Source: Camarhynchus parvulus (taxonomy: Eukaryota; Chordata; Aves; Passeriformes; Thraupidae). Taken from it: a DNA stretch of 64,000 nt. The stretch spans positions 2,046,001-2,110,000 of the forward strand of contig NC_044600.1 of NCBI RefSeq assembly GCF_901933205.1, in the 5' to 3' direction. This document shows, in pieces, positions 49,027 to 62,773 of this stretch (position 1 is its first letter; every line of letters begins with the position of its first letter). The notes under the pieces were generated by a model. That model did no database searches, was not told the origin of the DNA, and saw nothing but the letters and a program-made list of their open reading frames with translations. The position numbers and the translations under genes were made by a program.

Positions 49027-52000
49027 GTAACTTTCACCTCCAATTTATATTTCTGTAGTTGCACACAGAGCAGCAATTTATTAATAAACCTGTCAGGTCA
49101 AAGGGAATGGTTCAAGGCAGCTCTTCTTTATGGCAATGATAAATATAGAAAATTTTGTATATGATAGGAGAAAATGTATCTTAATCAACTTCTATTCTAC
49201 ATTTTGATAAATTTTGAAATATCAAAGCCTTATTTTCAATTCAAACTTTTTTTTTCTAAAGCAAAAATACGGTCAATTTATATTTACAGGAAATACTGTT
49301 TAAACATTGTGAGTAACTATTAAAAGTGATAATAATGGTGGCAACATGACCCCAGTGTGAACACTTTTAGCCCTGGAACTTCTCCCTGTATGTCAGGGTG
49401 AGATTGTTTGCCAGGAAGAGATGAAGGGGAGAGAGACAAGAAGGAAATAGAGGCAAATTGGAAGGACAAAATAATAGGGAAGAAAAGCTAATTATCTGTG
49501 TTCCTCCACCTCCCATTCCCCATCCACTGCTGCAATGACAAAGGGTTTGACCTGAACTGGAGCTGGGAGCTCCAGTTACACCCTGGATTTATCACAGATG
49601 CATTCTTGTGGGCAAACTCACACTGAGCAAGTCAGATTTCCATCATAAGAAAAGTAATACATGCAAAATATCAAAATGAAAATTGCTCCTTCTCCTAAAT
49701 GCATTTGGGTTTTGATCTGGAGTATAAAATTGCTTGTTTCTAAAATTTCACAATTTGATAACTCTTAAGAAATTGTGTTCAGGTGCAGAAATCAGGTCTA
49801 AAATTTGAACCTGGGGGAAGAGTTTGTTGTGGCCCTTTGGCTTTGCAGTGCTGTGTGGGCTAGGCCTGCAACGAACTCTTTGTTAGTGATACCAGGTGGG
49901 TGCTGGGTGTTCACTCCCTCTGAGAGGAGCCTCAGTGCTTGACTGAAGATCTGAAAATTGAGATGTGAGAGCCCAAAGCAGGAAGGTGTAAAGGTCCCAA
50001 ACCCTGTGATGTCCCTCGGGAGCTTCTGCAGGACCTTTCCCAGGAGGGGAAGGCCTGCTCAGGCCTGCTCAGGCCTGCCTGCCTGTCTGTGGGAGCACAG
50101 ACAGAACTGGAACAGTTTCGTGTTAAGTAGGAGAAGAGAAAGGAGTGGAACAGAGTTGTGAAATGTAGCCATGTCTGTGGATCTGAATAAGAAATCTTCT
50201 TCTAGTTCTCTCTTTTGTGCTGGCTCCCAGAGCACCTTTTATTTTCTTTCACATTTTCTGCAGGTTAGCATCTCTCCTTTCTTCAAGTCTGGGTTTTTGG
50301 TGTTTTTTTCGGTGAGCCCTGCACATAACTCTCTAAAAAGGAATAAAAAAGGGTACAATTCTCCCCAGGCAAGGCTCCTGCCTACCCAATAATCCCTGTG
50401 ACACGCTGCTTTCTGAGGCACTTGCTGCTCCTGAGTGCAGGTTTTACAGAGCAGAGCAGCGCTGGAGGCATTCTCCTAACGAGCTGTCCAGGTGACTTTC
50501 ACATTTCTGTTTTACATGCCTCCCCGAGTCAGGAAAAGCCAGGTGCCAGCCTCTCCCTGCCATTCCTTTCCATGCAGATTTTAAAGGGAGAAGAGCCTGG
50601 TTCTTCCCTGAACTTTCCCAGCCTTTGATTTATGTGCTAAACCAGCAACGTGCCCTCCTACACGAGCAATGAGTGTTCATAGCTTTAATATTTGGTGTGA
50701 TGATTCCATTCCAAACAGCAAATCCAAGCTCATTTCTTCCATGACTATTTTATTACCTTTTTATAAAGTAAAAAATAAACTCCTCTTTTCCACTGATCAT
50801 GGAAGAGCAAGGAAGCAGAAATTAATGTGTTGTTTTCTTCCTCTCCTACAAATCATGCAGTGATAAGTAAAATAAAAGCATCTTCATGTGGGAACATGGA
50901 GCCTGAATATACCTTGTTTTGAGCTCTTGAGCTCAATTTTTTTTATTTTTACTTTGCACATTTTCTGACAATTTCCACAGCTGCTAAAATCCAAATATAT
51001 TTCTGAAGTAAAGATGTTAGCAAGAACCTGTTCCCAATGTAATTTAGTAACTTGGAAAATAATAGTTAAGTCCTAGAAGGACAAGTCTCGAGGCTTTATT
51101 TCTTCCTAAGCTCAATGTGATTTTTATGAGAGGGTTGTCAAAAGGTGATTACAGCATTGTAAGGTGGATTTTGTATAAAACCATCACTACTTCCCTTAGA
51201 AAATGATTGCATAGATTAATACTTTAATTCATCCTTTATGTTGAAAGTAGATGAGCAGCACAACTGGAATGTCTACTTGAAAATGGAGAAAAATGTGTAT
51301 GAATGTGAATTTTCTTACTGAGAAACTTAATGACCCAGAGAAGAAGTGATTCACTCAATAAATCAAATAAGGCTGTATTTTCCATAGTTATCACCTGTTA
51401 TTTCACTCTTCTGGAGAGGAAAGATTAATCTGGTCCTAAGGGGGCTGATATGGAAGGAAAGGAAGGATGGAGAGAGTGCAGAACAGCACTGGAGCTAACA
51501 CGGGATTTATATTGTTCCCATGAAAAAGTAAACAGGAAGAAACCCTGGTCAGTAGACTTCTAAAAAAATATATATTCTCTTTATCTACTAAAATTATAGC
51601 TGAATTTTGATGGAGCTGAGTAGTTAATACATTCATTATAAAATCTTAAGTCTCTTTTTTAGGTTGTTTTTATGAACAGATTTTAAATTTTTGTAACAGA
51701 TTTTAAGGGTTTAAATAACCCAGTTTTTTGAAATAATTTTGATTTGCAGAGTTCACGAGGAGCTGGGTAGGTATTGACTGCTGGAGGTTGGGATTTTGTG
51801 GTAAATCAGATAAGTCCCACAGCAGTAAAGCCCTTCCAGCACAAACACTTTTGTGTGTGGATTTTACTTTCCTTCTGCAAATACTGGTGCATGGTGCTTT
51901 GAAATTAACTTTGCACAAATGTGCATGGCAATAAGTTAGTCACTCAAATGCTCATGGAAATCAAACACCCCAAAGGATCTGAGCATGGCCTCAAAGAAGT

Positions 52001-53850
52001 GCTGTAATAAAATCAGCTGGATATTCAGACAGGCTGTTTTCCCCAAGAAAATGGCTCTGCCTTGGACAGAGCCTTAACACTGACAATTTTGATAAGCACC
52101 TCTGGAACTCTACAGTGATGTCTCTGCCTGGGGGCAGTCATGAATTCAATCATAGCCAGCTTTTGGAGAGATTTTGTTTATAAAAAAAAAGGTGCTGGAG
52201 AATGGCATGGTTTACACAAAGTACAAACACCTCAGATTCTCAGAGCCTGAGTGAGCACAACTGCAAAGCCCTTGGAGCCCCCCAGAGCAGGAGCAGAGGC
52301 TGCACATCTCCAGCTCATGGGTGAGGCCAGGAGTTTTCCTTTGGTTCTGATCATATGCACTTGGAAACCCTTCCTTTGGCACAACATCCCCCTGTGAGGC
52401 ACTGCTGCTTTGCATTTAGCAGGGGAAGTGTGGATTAATTCAATTTGTGCTGCTGCTCCTGTGCTCACGCCCCTGCTCCAGCTGTGCTCTGCAGCCCCTG
52501 CATCTCATCGCCACCGACACCTCCCAGAAACTCCTCCTGAAGCCTTTTCCCTAAGATGGAAAGAGCTCATCACTGCAGAATATGTTTTATTCCTGATTCC
52601 TCTGCTATTTCTTTATATTTAAGTTTTTTTAATCAATTTTTGAAAGTTTTCCTATAGAATTATGAGTTTTGTGATGGTGAAATCTCAGAGTTAGTCCTGC
52701 AAAAGACATTGCTCTTGACCAGTCCAGGATCCCAAAACCAATTTAGTTTTCAGCAGAGTTTCCACTACATAACATTCTGTAATGTGACCAAATTGCAGCT
52801 AGCAGTGACAAAAACATGAGATTTGTCAGGATTATTCTGGGTGTAAAAAAGAATCCTTAAACTATGAAATGACAGAACATGGAGAGCTGTTATTTATCCC
52901 ACAACTATGGAGTAAATATTTTTTTCTTCATAGATGTCCAGCATTTACGAAATGGTTTATTTGAAACCCAAAAGTAAAGAAAGAATCCGGATGACTTCTA
53001 GATACATATTTGGTCTTTAAATATAATCATAGCTTTGCATTGTGGTTTGATGGGATTTCCAATTACGGCTGAAGGTGCCTTTCAAATCCCTGTACAATTA
53101 GTAAGTTTAAATTTAGATAAACATGCATTAAAACTTGGAACTACCATTAACAACTTTTTATTTAAGGTCTAGATATTAAATTAGGGTTTCTTCACTGAAA
53201 GTAACCATAAGAGATTTTAATTCTGCAGCTATAATATTTTATTAGAGTCTACTTTGTCATGCAACATCTAGAAACTTCTTGCAAAACATTGCCATGTTTT
53301 CTGGATAGAGCTGAAAGGAATGATAAAAATCTGGAAGTGTTTATTTATGTATTTCCTCTGTCACCTTCCATTTGTCCCAGGCAGTTGTGTGGGAATGTGA
53401 GGACAGAGCTGTGACCCCTCTCTGCTGAACTTGGCAGTTATTTTCACTGTTTCTGTGAGTTTTTAAATAGAAAGCTTGTGGAGAGCTCCTGTTGTTCAGC
53501 CCATGTGCTACTGCTTTTTAACGCTGCTCCGAAACAGCACTTGCACAGATCAGTGAAAACAGGGTTAAAATTTAATCAAAGACATTGTGGGTATAATTTG
53601 TTCAAAAAAACTTTCCAGGTGGCACTCAGGATCATGTCCTTTCACAGGAAAACTCCTCTCCAATGTTTGTTATGCAAACTCATGCTTAACATTTTCAGGA
53701 GTGACCAACCAATTTGTTCTGGTACAGAAGGTTTTATCCATTATTTTAATTCATTTGTTGCCATCTCAACTAAGACCAAATTAATCCCCTTTTTAAGCAG
53801 CAGTTGTGGTGGTGTTGGTGTTTATAGATTGCAGTTCATAATCTTGTATT
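49027..53850. other. Unique DNA without a supported gene
   Basis: No convincing exon was seen. A small 10-bp tandem 'aggcctgctc' repeats at 50051-50078. The 146-codon plus frame at 53478-53918 runs into a possible CR1 tail and has no domain, so I do not treat it as a gene. Confidence 0.5.
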
Positions 53851-53912
53851 CATCTGGACTGGATGATCATTTTAGGACCCTTTCAAATGAAAGAGTCTCT
53901 TCTGTTCTACAT
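53851..53912 (+). mobile_element. Possible CR1 tail, highly diverged
   Basis: 'ctggactggatgatc', 'ttaggaccctttcaa' and 'tcttctgttctac' resemble the CR1 3' terminus ('ggactagatgatctt...ggtcccttccaa...attctatg'). The match is short and diverged, so this is tentative. Confidence 0.4.
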
Positions 53913-55729
53913 GAATAGAGCACTGTAGATTTCTGTCCTGAGTCATGAAAACACATTCTTGATGTAATTAAACTGCTTTAAAATATGATAAAAAGTCAGT
54001 GACTGCAAATGTTGTGCTTGCAATTCAGAGCATTACATGAGAAATGAGCTTTGAAATAGTGTATCTCAGAAGAAATGGCAAATGTGTAAATAATCTTTGA
54101 ACCAGCTCTGGTGACTCTTTATTTTAATTTCTTACCACCTCACCCATTTGGATTTGATGGTTTTTTGTTTGTTTTTTTCCTGAGGTGTGTTAGTCAATAC
54201 GGTAACTCCTGCTATATTCTCAACCTGTGCTTCTGAGGATTCTGCCAAGACACATTATAAACTCAATTTAGATTGTCTGGGCTTTGTGATTTTTTTCTTT
54301 TAATGTCAGCTACTGAAGTGCCAAAAGGGCCTGACAAATGATGGGGGCTCATACACATTTATGGCTAGAAATGGTTGTACTGCTGAGCTATTAGTACAGA
54401 TATCAGAGATGAAACAAGACCAGGTACAATCTGTTTATCAGACAGACTAGGCATGGAGGCAGAGACAGTTCTGGCTTTGGAAAGACCTTTGGTTGGAGGA
54501 AAGGCTAAAAAGGACAGGACATAGAGAATATAAGGGTAACCTTAGCAAAGAAACAGCAGAGATGAGCTGATCTTACCTGGATTTTACACTAAATATATGT
54601 TTATGAATGAGTAGACTTTTATTCTTTAATTCCTACTTATGTGGCTGAAACTGTCCTAAATTCTCTTAAGAGAGCTAAGCCTTAGAGATCAGCCATGTGC
54701 TCAAATCTGCAAAGAAATAGAACTGCTACTAGAAATAAAGTGTTCATCAACTGTCCTGTGAAATGGTTTGTGCATTTTCTGTAAAGTTTGGATAGCAAAT
54801 TTAGACTGCTTCTCTGAGGTGAAACAGTAATTTTTCCTCACCTGTGCTGAAGAAACAAGGAAAGCCATAATTCTGTAGAGCAGATAGAAAAGTATTGAAG
54901 CAATTGTGATCACTAATCTGTTTCAGCACTCGAAACCTGGTGGAATGGGGGTTAAATGCAGTGCAGAGAGCCCTTCATGCCTGCAAGAAAATGAAAGTAT
55001 GGTGGTGCCGTTCTCATTGCATGCTGCATTTACCAGCTGCTTTCCACTGGTAGAGCTGCAACAAGGTGACCTTGACTTGTGAGGTTCTGGCGGCTCTTTT
55101 GGCTGAATTCTGATATCACAGCAAAGGGTATTTGCCCACAGAGCCCTACCAGTGCAGCTGACCCAGGACCCAGAAACATCAAGGTCCAAATTCACAAAAA
55201 TGCAATCTGAATAACCTTCTCCTAAAAGACTTCAGGGTGCTCTGTGCTGAGTTAAAGGCAAATGAGATTATTGGAATGAGGTACTCTATAAATAGCTGTA
55301 AAGAGGCTGCTTGTGCCTACCAAATGTAACATTTCAATGCAGTTATACTTCACAGCTAGTTACTAAATTCCCTCATGAAAAATGCAAATTAATAAATGGG
55401 CCTAAATACCACATTGCACACGTCAGCAGAATTGTTCATGTGCCCTTTAAGCATACTTTGTTTGGAGGTAAAAAACTGACTGTGAAAATTTCAGTCATCG
55501 CAATTTATAGGTTTAGAATAACACTGGGAGAGCTTTCTTGTCTTTTTGGTTATTATTACTGAACAAAACTGCTACATTTTGGAATTTTTTCTAAAATTTA
55601 AAGGACAGAAAGGAGAGGAAAGGTTAAGACTGATAATAAGAAACTTATTTTCACTGTCAAAAACATCAATATGATTTTAATTATGGATACAAGATGATAA
55701 TTTATTTAACACTTTGTTATATATCAAAT

Positions 55730-55751
55730 GATATATATATATATATATATT
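55730..55751. repeat. (TA)n microsatellite
   Basis: About 11 AT dinucleotides followed by further TA-rich sequence ('gtttatatatgttataat') to about 55797. Confidence 0.9.
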
Positions 55752-58700
55752 AAAAGTATTTATTGTTTATATATGTTATAATTTTGTTATATATCCAGAG
55801 ACAAAATGCAGAAAAATATCATGTCACTTCTTTATGTCACCTTACAGTATTTTCCTTAACCATACAACAATGATTTTCTTATGGGTGTTTTTGGAAATCA
55901 GTGCCTCCAGATGACAAAGGTGTCTGTTGAGACAATTAATCTGCTAATAATACAAAGTGTCTATCACACATTTATGCCAGAACTGCTTGTAGTTGAAAAT
56001 GTATAGTTGAGATATTTGAAAGATTAGAGAGCTTTCTACAATTAAACAGAAATTTTAATTTTTCTTCTGTATTCTCAGCAGAGGTAAATGACTGTTAATT
56101 ATAAACTATATTTGTTTCATTTGACATAAGCTACTTTCAATCTAAGAATCATTATCATTTTCAGAAAAGGAACTTTGCCACTCCTTCCCAAATTACCATA
56201 TTTTAAACCATTATTTCCTTAGAACTGCTTAGGCCCAGTGCATTATTCTTGTTGCCAGCATAACCTTTAAGCCCCTAATTCCCAAATTCATTGGATTATA
56301 GCCCATTATCTATCATCAACAGTTCTCAGACTATCATGGATTCTTATCATAAAACTTTTAATTGAAAATATTCCAGCAGGGATAAGATTTGGAGGCCACC
56401 TGTGGGATGCCCAGTAAGGTGTTGAAAACATAATTTGGTGACTCCAGTCATAAACTAAGAATCTCACAAATAAGGAGCTATTTGGCTAACAATGGGTTTG
56501 CTTGTAGCTTTGGGGTATTTCTGGAGTGATATGCTAAACTGACTCTCTAAAGCAATTAAATTCACTTCTGAAAAATATTAAGACTCACTCTCCAGCTGTC
56601 ACAGAATAACCAGAAGGAAACGAGTACCCTGGGAAAACTCAACTCCTGCCTCTCCTGGGCTTCTCTTCAATTATACATTGCTATGTCACAGGCAAGACAC
56701 TTATTGACATTTATGAAGTTTTATGCAAATTTATCTGGTTGGGAGTTGGTTTTGGTTTTTTTTAATAACACTTTGAAAAAGTTCCAATTGATTGGTGCAG
56801 TTGGATTCCCAGCTTCAGCATGTAAATCGTGAACCTCAAATATTTCCTTGGTTTGTGGGTGAACCTGTCAGGCTGCCCTGTGACAGACAACGTTTGGTTG
56901 AGTTCTTGGTTCTAAATTTGCATTTTATTTCTTGTTTAAAGCAGTGATTAGGCAAGGTGGCAGTGCCTGGAGGGAGGGGACATGTGGGGAAACAGGAGTG
57001 TGGTGTGGGGAGCTGTGCCGGGCAGCAGAGAGGGACAGGGTCACTGCCAGGGCATCTGGGGCTCAGTGTGCAGAAAACTGATTTCCAGGCCTTGACAGCC
57101 TCTGAATAACCTTCTTGAACACCAGGAGTTATTGAGATTTTGATTAATCAGGAATTATTAAGATTTTTGCCACTCTTCAGACAGGTGCACAATAGGCTGA
57201 AGCTCCCCTGGAGGCAGGGATTTATCTTGGCACTTGTTTTTAAACTGGTTTCATATTTTTGCCTGGGGTTACTTAGATATTTTGAATGTTCTCTACAAAA
57301 AAAGACCTCAAATATTTCAAATTATTTTGTGATGAAGCCTAATTTTTGAGTCAAGTGTCTTTTAGTCTTTTTAAGAATAATAACAAGGCAAAGCCACTTT
57401 GAAGAATGAGTAATTTAGAGTTAAGTTTCTGTGAGTTTTTTTCTTCTGAACAAATATCTGTTGACATGATAATAAAGGAAAACTAATTCAAAACTGATTT
57501 AAGAATTTGGGCTATAATATTTTATGAAGCCATTTATATATAAAAACATGTAAGGCTGAAAATTTTCCGTAACATCTATTTTTTACACGCATTTGGGTGT
57601 TTTGTTGGGTTGCCAGGTTTCTTTGTTTAACGACTGCAGCTTTCACTGTAGTTCATTGAAAAGTGTAGTGGGGCTCCTATTTTGATTCTCTTTGTCTGGA
57701 TCAATAGAAAGAATCAGATTTCAAAATTTCCAGTAAGTGATACCCACACAGAGGTTAAGTTGATCTAGAATGCCAGTTTTACTTCTTGTAAAATTGGGCT
57801 CTAACGCTTAAATTTAGTAATTATCCACTTTATCTACCTGTAATTTGTTTGTTGCTTCTTATTCTAACTATGCTAAATATTTCCCTTCAGTTTCCCCTTG
57901 CCAGCAGGTACTGTTATACAAGAAGAGCATATTTACAGTAGAATAATAGTTTTTGGTAAAGATTTCAGATACAGGTTATATGTAGACACATCTCACAATG
58001 AGCTGCTTTTATATGAGATGATATAAACAAATTTTAATGCCATTTTTTTTCATCTCAGAGGTTGTTAGCTTGGCCATGCTCTGCTCTTTACATAACTCTT
58101 TTTTTGCCATTGGTCAAGAGACAGATGCTCCATCAGAGTTCTTTGTTACACCTGCTTTGCTCCTTCTAATTTGTTTTGCTGTGTTGTGTTTGCAGCTAAA
58201 CCTGGTGTGAAGAATGAGGGGCTCATGAAGCTCATTATGCTTCATTTGATTTGAAAATTAAATTTTGCAATTTGAGACTTGTAAACACTTTTGAGAAGCA
58301 TTGCTTCCTGTAATGGAAAACAACACGTTCCTACAGTGTTGTTAGGAAATAAATTTGTATCATGAATCTTTAATAAGTCATTCAATATGTTGAGCCCTTG
58401 GGCTATTGATATACCAGGAATTGTACGTGTATTCTGGAAAAAAAATGTGCAATTTGGAAATTTTTTTTTCTTCCCAAGACATGTAACAATCTGAATCTTA
58501 TTAAGTTGGTAATAAGCCCCAGCTATTTCAGCCTTTTCTTCTTGCACTAAAGCTCCTCAAAGACAGAATGCTTTTTGTCATGTCTGCTTCCCAGCACTAA
58601 ATCTTGGCACGTTTGTTCCAGCAGAGCTGAAAAGAGAGCACAATTCTATTAAGTGTCACACTTGCCAGTGCATAGTGCATATATTTTCAGTGTCCTTTAG

Positions 58701-59049
58701 GGTTTTTGGTTGAGTCGGTTATTGAATCAGACTTTCAGGAGACCAGACAGTGGACAGGCTCCTGCCCACACACCTTCCAGCTATACATAAAGTATTTATT
58801 AGAAGAAGGTTGAGAAGAGAAGAGCAGGTTCTTTTTCCAGAGGTCTCATGTAGAACTCAATATGTTATCTGTGGATAACAAGACAATTTGTGCATAACAA
58901 TACTTGTGCAGAGCCTCTTGGAAAGATGCCTCTTTGAAAAAAACCCTTTATTTTATGTGTGTGGACATGCAACCCCATTCAAGAATGTTTTTTAACAACT
59001 GGAATCGGTAGATATGAGAAATTCTTAGTGAAGTATAATTGTTTCAATA

Positions 59050-59080
59050 CTCTCTCTCTCTCTCTGTCTATATATATATT

Positions 59081-59112
<32 letters not shown>

Positions 59113-59117
59113 TATAA
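59050..59117. repeat. Compound (TC)n-(TA)n-(CA) microsatellite
   Basis: A (TC)n run at 59050-59065 passes into (TA)n, then 'tacacacata', then (TA)n again. Transitions of this kind usually come from successive slippage and point changes at one locus. Confidence 0.93.
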
Positions 59118-60187
59118 AATGAGAGCTGTTATTTTTCCAGAAGGTTTTAGAACTTTTAGACTTGGAGATTAGATGATTAAATTTCAGAAATTGCTTACCT
59201 GGAGTTAGAAAATAAACATCTCATGTTTAAATAGCCTCTGGCTAATTTTTCAGAAACCCAGATTCTTTTTCTTACGTTTCATTTCACCAGACTCTTTCTG
59301 ACTTTAATTTTTTTTTTTCAATTGAAAATAGAGATAGCTGCAATATTCTCCTTTGGTATTTTCTGAGATTAAAATTCCTCAGGTAGAAATTACTCTTAGA
59401 ATAACCTCAGTATTTTTATTTATTCCGTGGACATTTTTCTTCTCAGAGAGAACCATGAAAACAGATGATATCCTTCCTCTTTACAAGGGCCTCTTAAACT
59501 CACAAAAACTCAGAATTTCCTCCCAGCCAAGCAGTACTTAACTCTGTCTTTCCTAGTACAGATTTCTCTTGACCTCTGATCCCTCCCATCACTTTCTTCC
59601 ACACAAGGTCTAAAACTCTGGTTTTAGCAGAAATTCTCTGCATGCTGTGCAAACAGGGATCACTTCATATATCTTGCAACTATGAACTCCTGTTTGTAGA
59701 TCCCAGTGTGATATTTGCCTTCACCAATGTCATGACATTGACTCGTGCTTTCCCCACACTCAAACACTGCCTGGACTTTTTTCTGAAGAACTTCCATCTG
59801 ATCTTTGATCCTTCCTTGTGTATTTACAAAACTGATTATCCCTGCTCCAGTGGTTCCTTCATACACTGAAATTTGCTTTTAGAAATGTGTGTGTAGGTAC
59901 ATGTAAGATTACAAAAGTATGGATGTGGAATTAATGCACATTAGCTGTAGCTCTTGATTAAGACTAGTCCCAATGCTAATAAATATTGTTGGGGAGTTTG
60001 TGAGTTTTTGTGTCTTGCCCTTAGCTCAGTTAAATGTCTGAAACGCTCCCAGAAGTCAGACTCTGAAGTTGCAATGTCAGGCTGAATTAAGTAATTAAGG
60101 ACAGAAGCAGACCCAAGGCTCCTGCACAAGAAACTTAATTTTGGTTTTAAGCTCCGTGCAAGAAATTGTTGAGTTTTGCTTGTCATG

Positions 60188-60534
60188 GGAGGAAGGCTGA
60201 GTTGGTTCAGCCTGGAGAAAAGAGGGCTCCAGGGAGACCTTAGACCCCCTTCCAGGACCTAAGGGATCTGCAAGAGAGCTGGAGAGGGACTTTGGACAAG
60301 GATGAATGAGAGAAGGCAGGTTTAATTGGAGATTGGGATGGAATTCCTGGCTGGGAGCGAGGTGAGGCCCTGGCACAGCTGGGGCTGCCCCTGGATCCCT
60401 GGCAGTGCCCAAGGCCAGGCTGGACAGTGGGGTTTGGAGCACCTGGGACAGTGGGAGGTGTCCCTGCCATGGCAGGGGATGGGAACAAGGTGATCTTCAA
60501 AGTGCTTCAACCCAAACAGTTCAATTCAAAGTTT
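60188..60534 (+). mobile_element. CR1 LINE 3' fragment, sense
   Basis: 'cagcctggagaaaagagg', 'gagctggagagggacttt', 'gctgcccctggatccctgg', 'caaggccaggctggaca' and 'ggtgtccctgccatggcag' occur in CR1 order, ending with a degraded 'tgcttcaacccaaacagtt' tail. It belongs to the same subfamily as the copy at 37321 and has internal deletions relative to it. It is inactive. Confidence 0.92.
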
Positions 60535-62266
60535 AGCTTTAATTTTGCAGCAGGTTAAGTTCGCATTAAAAAAGGAAAATACTATCCATGTGTGCAATCT
60601 GGATTTTGCGTGACCAAGTGAGCAAGGAGCCCACCCAAGGCACAAACTGCAGAGAGGGGACCCTGGTGTGGGGGACATGGGTTGGGCAGTTCCAAAGGCT
60701 CCACACAGGAGTTCTGTCTTTGCTAATAAGCTGAAACCTTCCCCTGGCAGTGAATGCTGCTATTGAGTCCCATTAGCTCATGCAGCTATTCACTATGTAA
60801 ATGGGGGTTACCATGGCAACCTGCTGCCTAAAACAGCCATCCCTGCGAGCCCAGCAGGCCTGGCTGGAGCTCAGGACGTGCTCTGCTCCCATGGAGCTGC
60901 TGTCACACACATGGAGGGGACAGCACTGCTCAGACACCCTGCTCTGCGTGCAGCCAGTGAGCATCTCCTCTTTGGGAGGTGGAGCCCCAACCTGCTCTTC
61001 CTCTGCATGGAAAACTCCACCCACACGTTTACTTTTTGGAGGATGATTTCTTTTACATTGCAATTAAGGCAAATGATAATTTGGGACAATTAACTGTGAC
61101 CTTTGGTGTTTTATAATGAGACAACTCTTAATAGTTGTTATTATTTTTCTAGTTGGGAATAAATTATTTTGTGATTACATTAATTTCTTCATTACATTCC
61201 TTGCGTATGTTTTGTATTAGTTAGCCTATCAATCTTTTTTTTTTTTAATATTCTTTTCTCTTTGACAGCAAAAACAGAAATCAATTTTCCATAGTTTCAC
61301 ATATTTGAGGCAGGCTGAGCAGACTGCATTTGTAGTCAAATATCACACAAAAGGCTCTGGAATGGTTAAAACCAGAGCAATGTTGTTAAAGCATAAATGC
61401 TACATCATTCACACCTTGCTGCCTAGGAGGAGCAGTGTTTGTAGAAAGGCTGAATGCTTAGAGCTAGAGCAGCACCAAATAGAAAATGCAGCAGGCACCC
61501 AAAGCACCTGATGAATTGGTACAGGGCTTACCTTCATGATTCTCATTTTTCTTTCCAGCCTGGGCATTTCCAGCCTTGCTCTGGAGACAGAGTGTTCCTG
61601 TGTTTTTCATTGAGTTTGCTGTACAACCTGGGGCTTGTTTCATTTCCCACCCAGCTGAGAAGTTTTCTTGTTCACTCCACCCAGGTAAACCTGGTCTGGT
61701 CCGCAGAGTCAGTCCTGTGCCTTTCCTCAATTGTGCTCAGCTCTTCAAACTCTCACTGGCCACCTCAGGAGGTCTGAGGTTTCAACAATCCCTTCCAGCA
61801 TTTTGGTAAAATGCTAGAAAGGCCTTCCTCTGCTGGGGCTGGTTTTATGAATTTGTCAAATTCTTTGACTTTGAAGTTTATTTTAGAGTGGATGCATTCT
61901 TTGCTTTCTTCTGTGCTCCTCCTCTCCCTCTCCCACCAGAAGGCTGCTTCAGCATCTCACCCCTTTGGGAGTTATAAACCAGTTTCTTGTTTGTAGCCTA
62001 AATTTCTTCTTTGCTTTAATGCTGATGTGACAACACTCTCAGAAGCTTTAACAGTTGGTTTTTTTCCCTCTCCCCAGTGGTTGCTATCACTAAAGCATTT
62101 GTAAATTACAGTTGTTCCGTCAATAAATTAACTTTATTGTGTATTTAAGCTTATGCTTAAAGTAATTCTAGAACCCAGAATGCCAACAAATTTTGCCTTG
62201 ATTTCTCAGCAAAAAATGAGCTTGAGTCCTGAAGCTCTGGTGAAATAAGAGTGTGTTTGGAGCCTC
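60535..62266. other. Unique DNA, no gene seen
   Basis: A moderately GC-richer patch at 60640-61020 has overlapping open frames on both strands (up to 96 codons) without domains. A T run lies near 61215-61228. No convincing exon was found. Confidence 0.5.
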
Positions 62267-62302
62267 ATATATATATATATATATACTATATATATATAAA
62301 TA

Positions 62303-62336
<34 letters not shown>
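62267..62336. repeat. Interrupted (TA)n microsatellite, 70 bp
   Basis: Three (TA)n blocks are separated by 'tacta' and 'taaatatacta' interruptions. The minus-strand open frame over it (62168-62377) is a Tyr-Ile repeat encoded by the microsatellite and not a gene. Confidence 0.95.
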
Positions 62337-62338
<2 letters not shown>

Positions 62339-62706
62339 TTTTGTCAGTTGGTCACTGGGATTTGTCAGTTTTGCCACCTAGAATTTGCATTTAAGTATTG
62401 AAGAGAGAATAAAGAGCGAAGCAGGGAGGCCTAAAAGTGTTCTGTGAGGAAAACTAAAATGGAAAAAAAAAATAGACACAGGAGGCAAATGTTAAAATAT
62501 GTATTCTTCCTTTCTGTCCACCTTTAATTGTATTAACAGCAAGGTTTTGACAGAAATCTTTTCATTTTCCGCCATTAAAAAATAATGAAGTTTATTCTGT
62601 ACTCTGCTTTATTAGTTTTACATGGGGGTGACTTTAATATGGCTTTTGAAATCAGAAGCCTCAGTTCAATATGGATCTCACAGAGCACAGTCTGCATCCA
62701 CCTTGA

Positions 62707-62773
62707 GTGAAATCCTGACCCAGTGAAATCAATGGCAAAATTCCCATTGACTTCAAAGGGGCTTGGATTTCAC
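62707..62773. mobile_element. MITE-like imperfect palindrome, ancient dispersed repeat
   Basis: The left arm (62707-62735) starts 'gtgaaatcctgaccc' and ends 'aatcaatgg'. The right arm (62744-62773) starts 'ccattgacttcaaagg' and ends 'ggatttcac'. The right arm's reverse complement matches the left with only a few differences, around an eight-base loop. From memory, a palindrome with the theme 'ccattgacttcaatgggg' is dispersed through bird, crocodile and turtle genomes, so I call it a fossil MITE-like element. The family name is uncertain. Confidence 0.6.

Larger units (their letters stand above)
53913..60187. other. Unique AT-rich DNA, no gene seen
   Basis: Background sequence apart from the microsatellites at 55730-55751 and 59050-59117. 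Open frames reach 101 codons without domains. No RNA gene or convincing exon was recognised. Confidence 0.55.

Noticed and set aside
53478..53918. 146-codon plus-strand open frame
   Set aside because: No domain, a nested second frame (53587-53784), and a 3' end that overlaps a probable CR1 tail.
60095..60510. Minus-strand open frames of 62-115 codons, Pro/Ser-rich
   Set aside because: They are antisense translations of the CR1 copy at 60188-60534. The same artefact occurs at 37340-37546.
62168..62377. Minus-strand open frame with a Tyr-Ile repeat
   Set aside because: It is a direct translation of the (TA)n microsatellite at 62267-62336.
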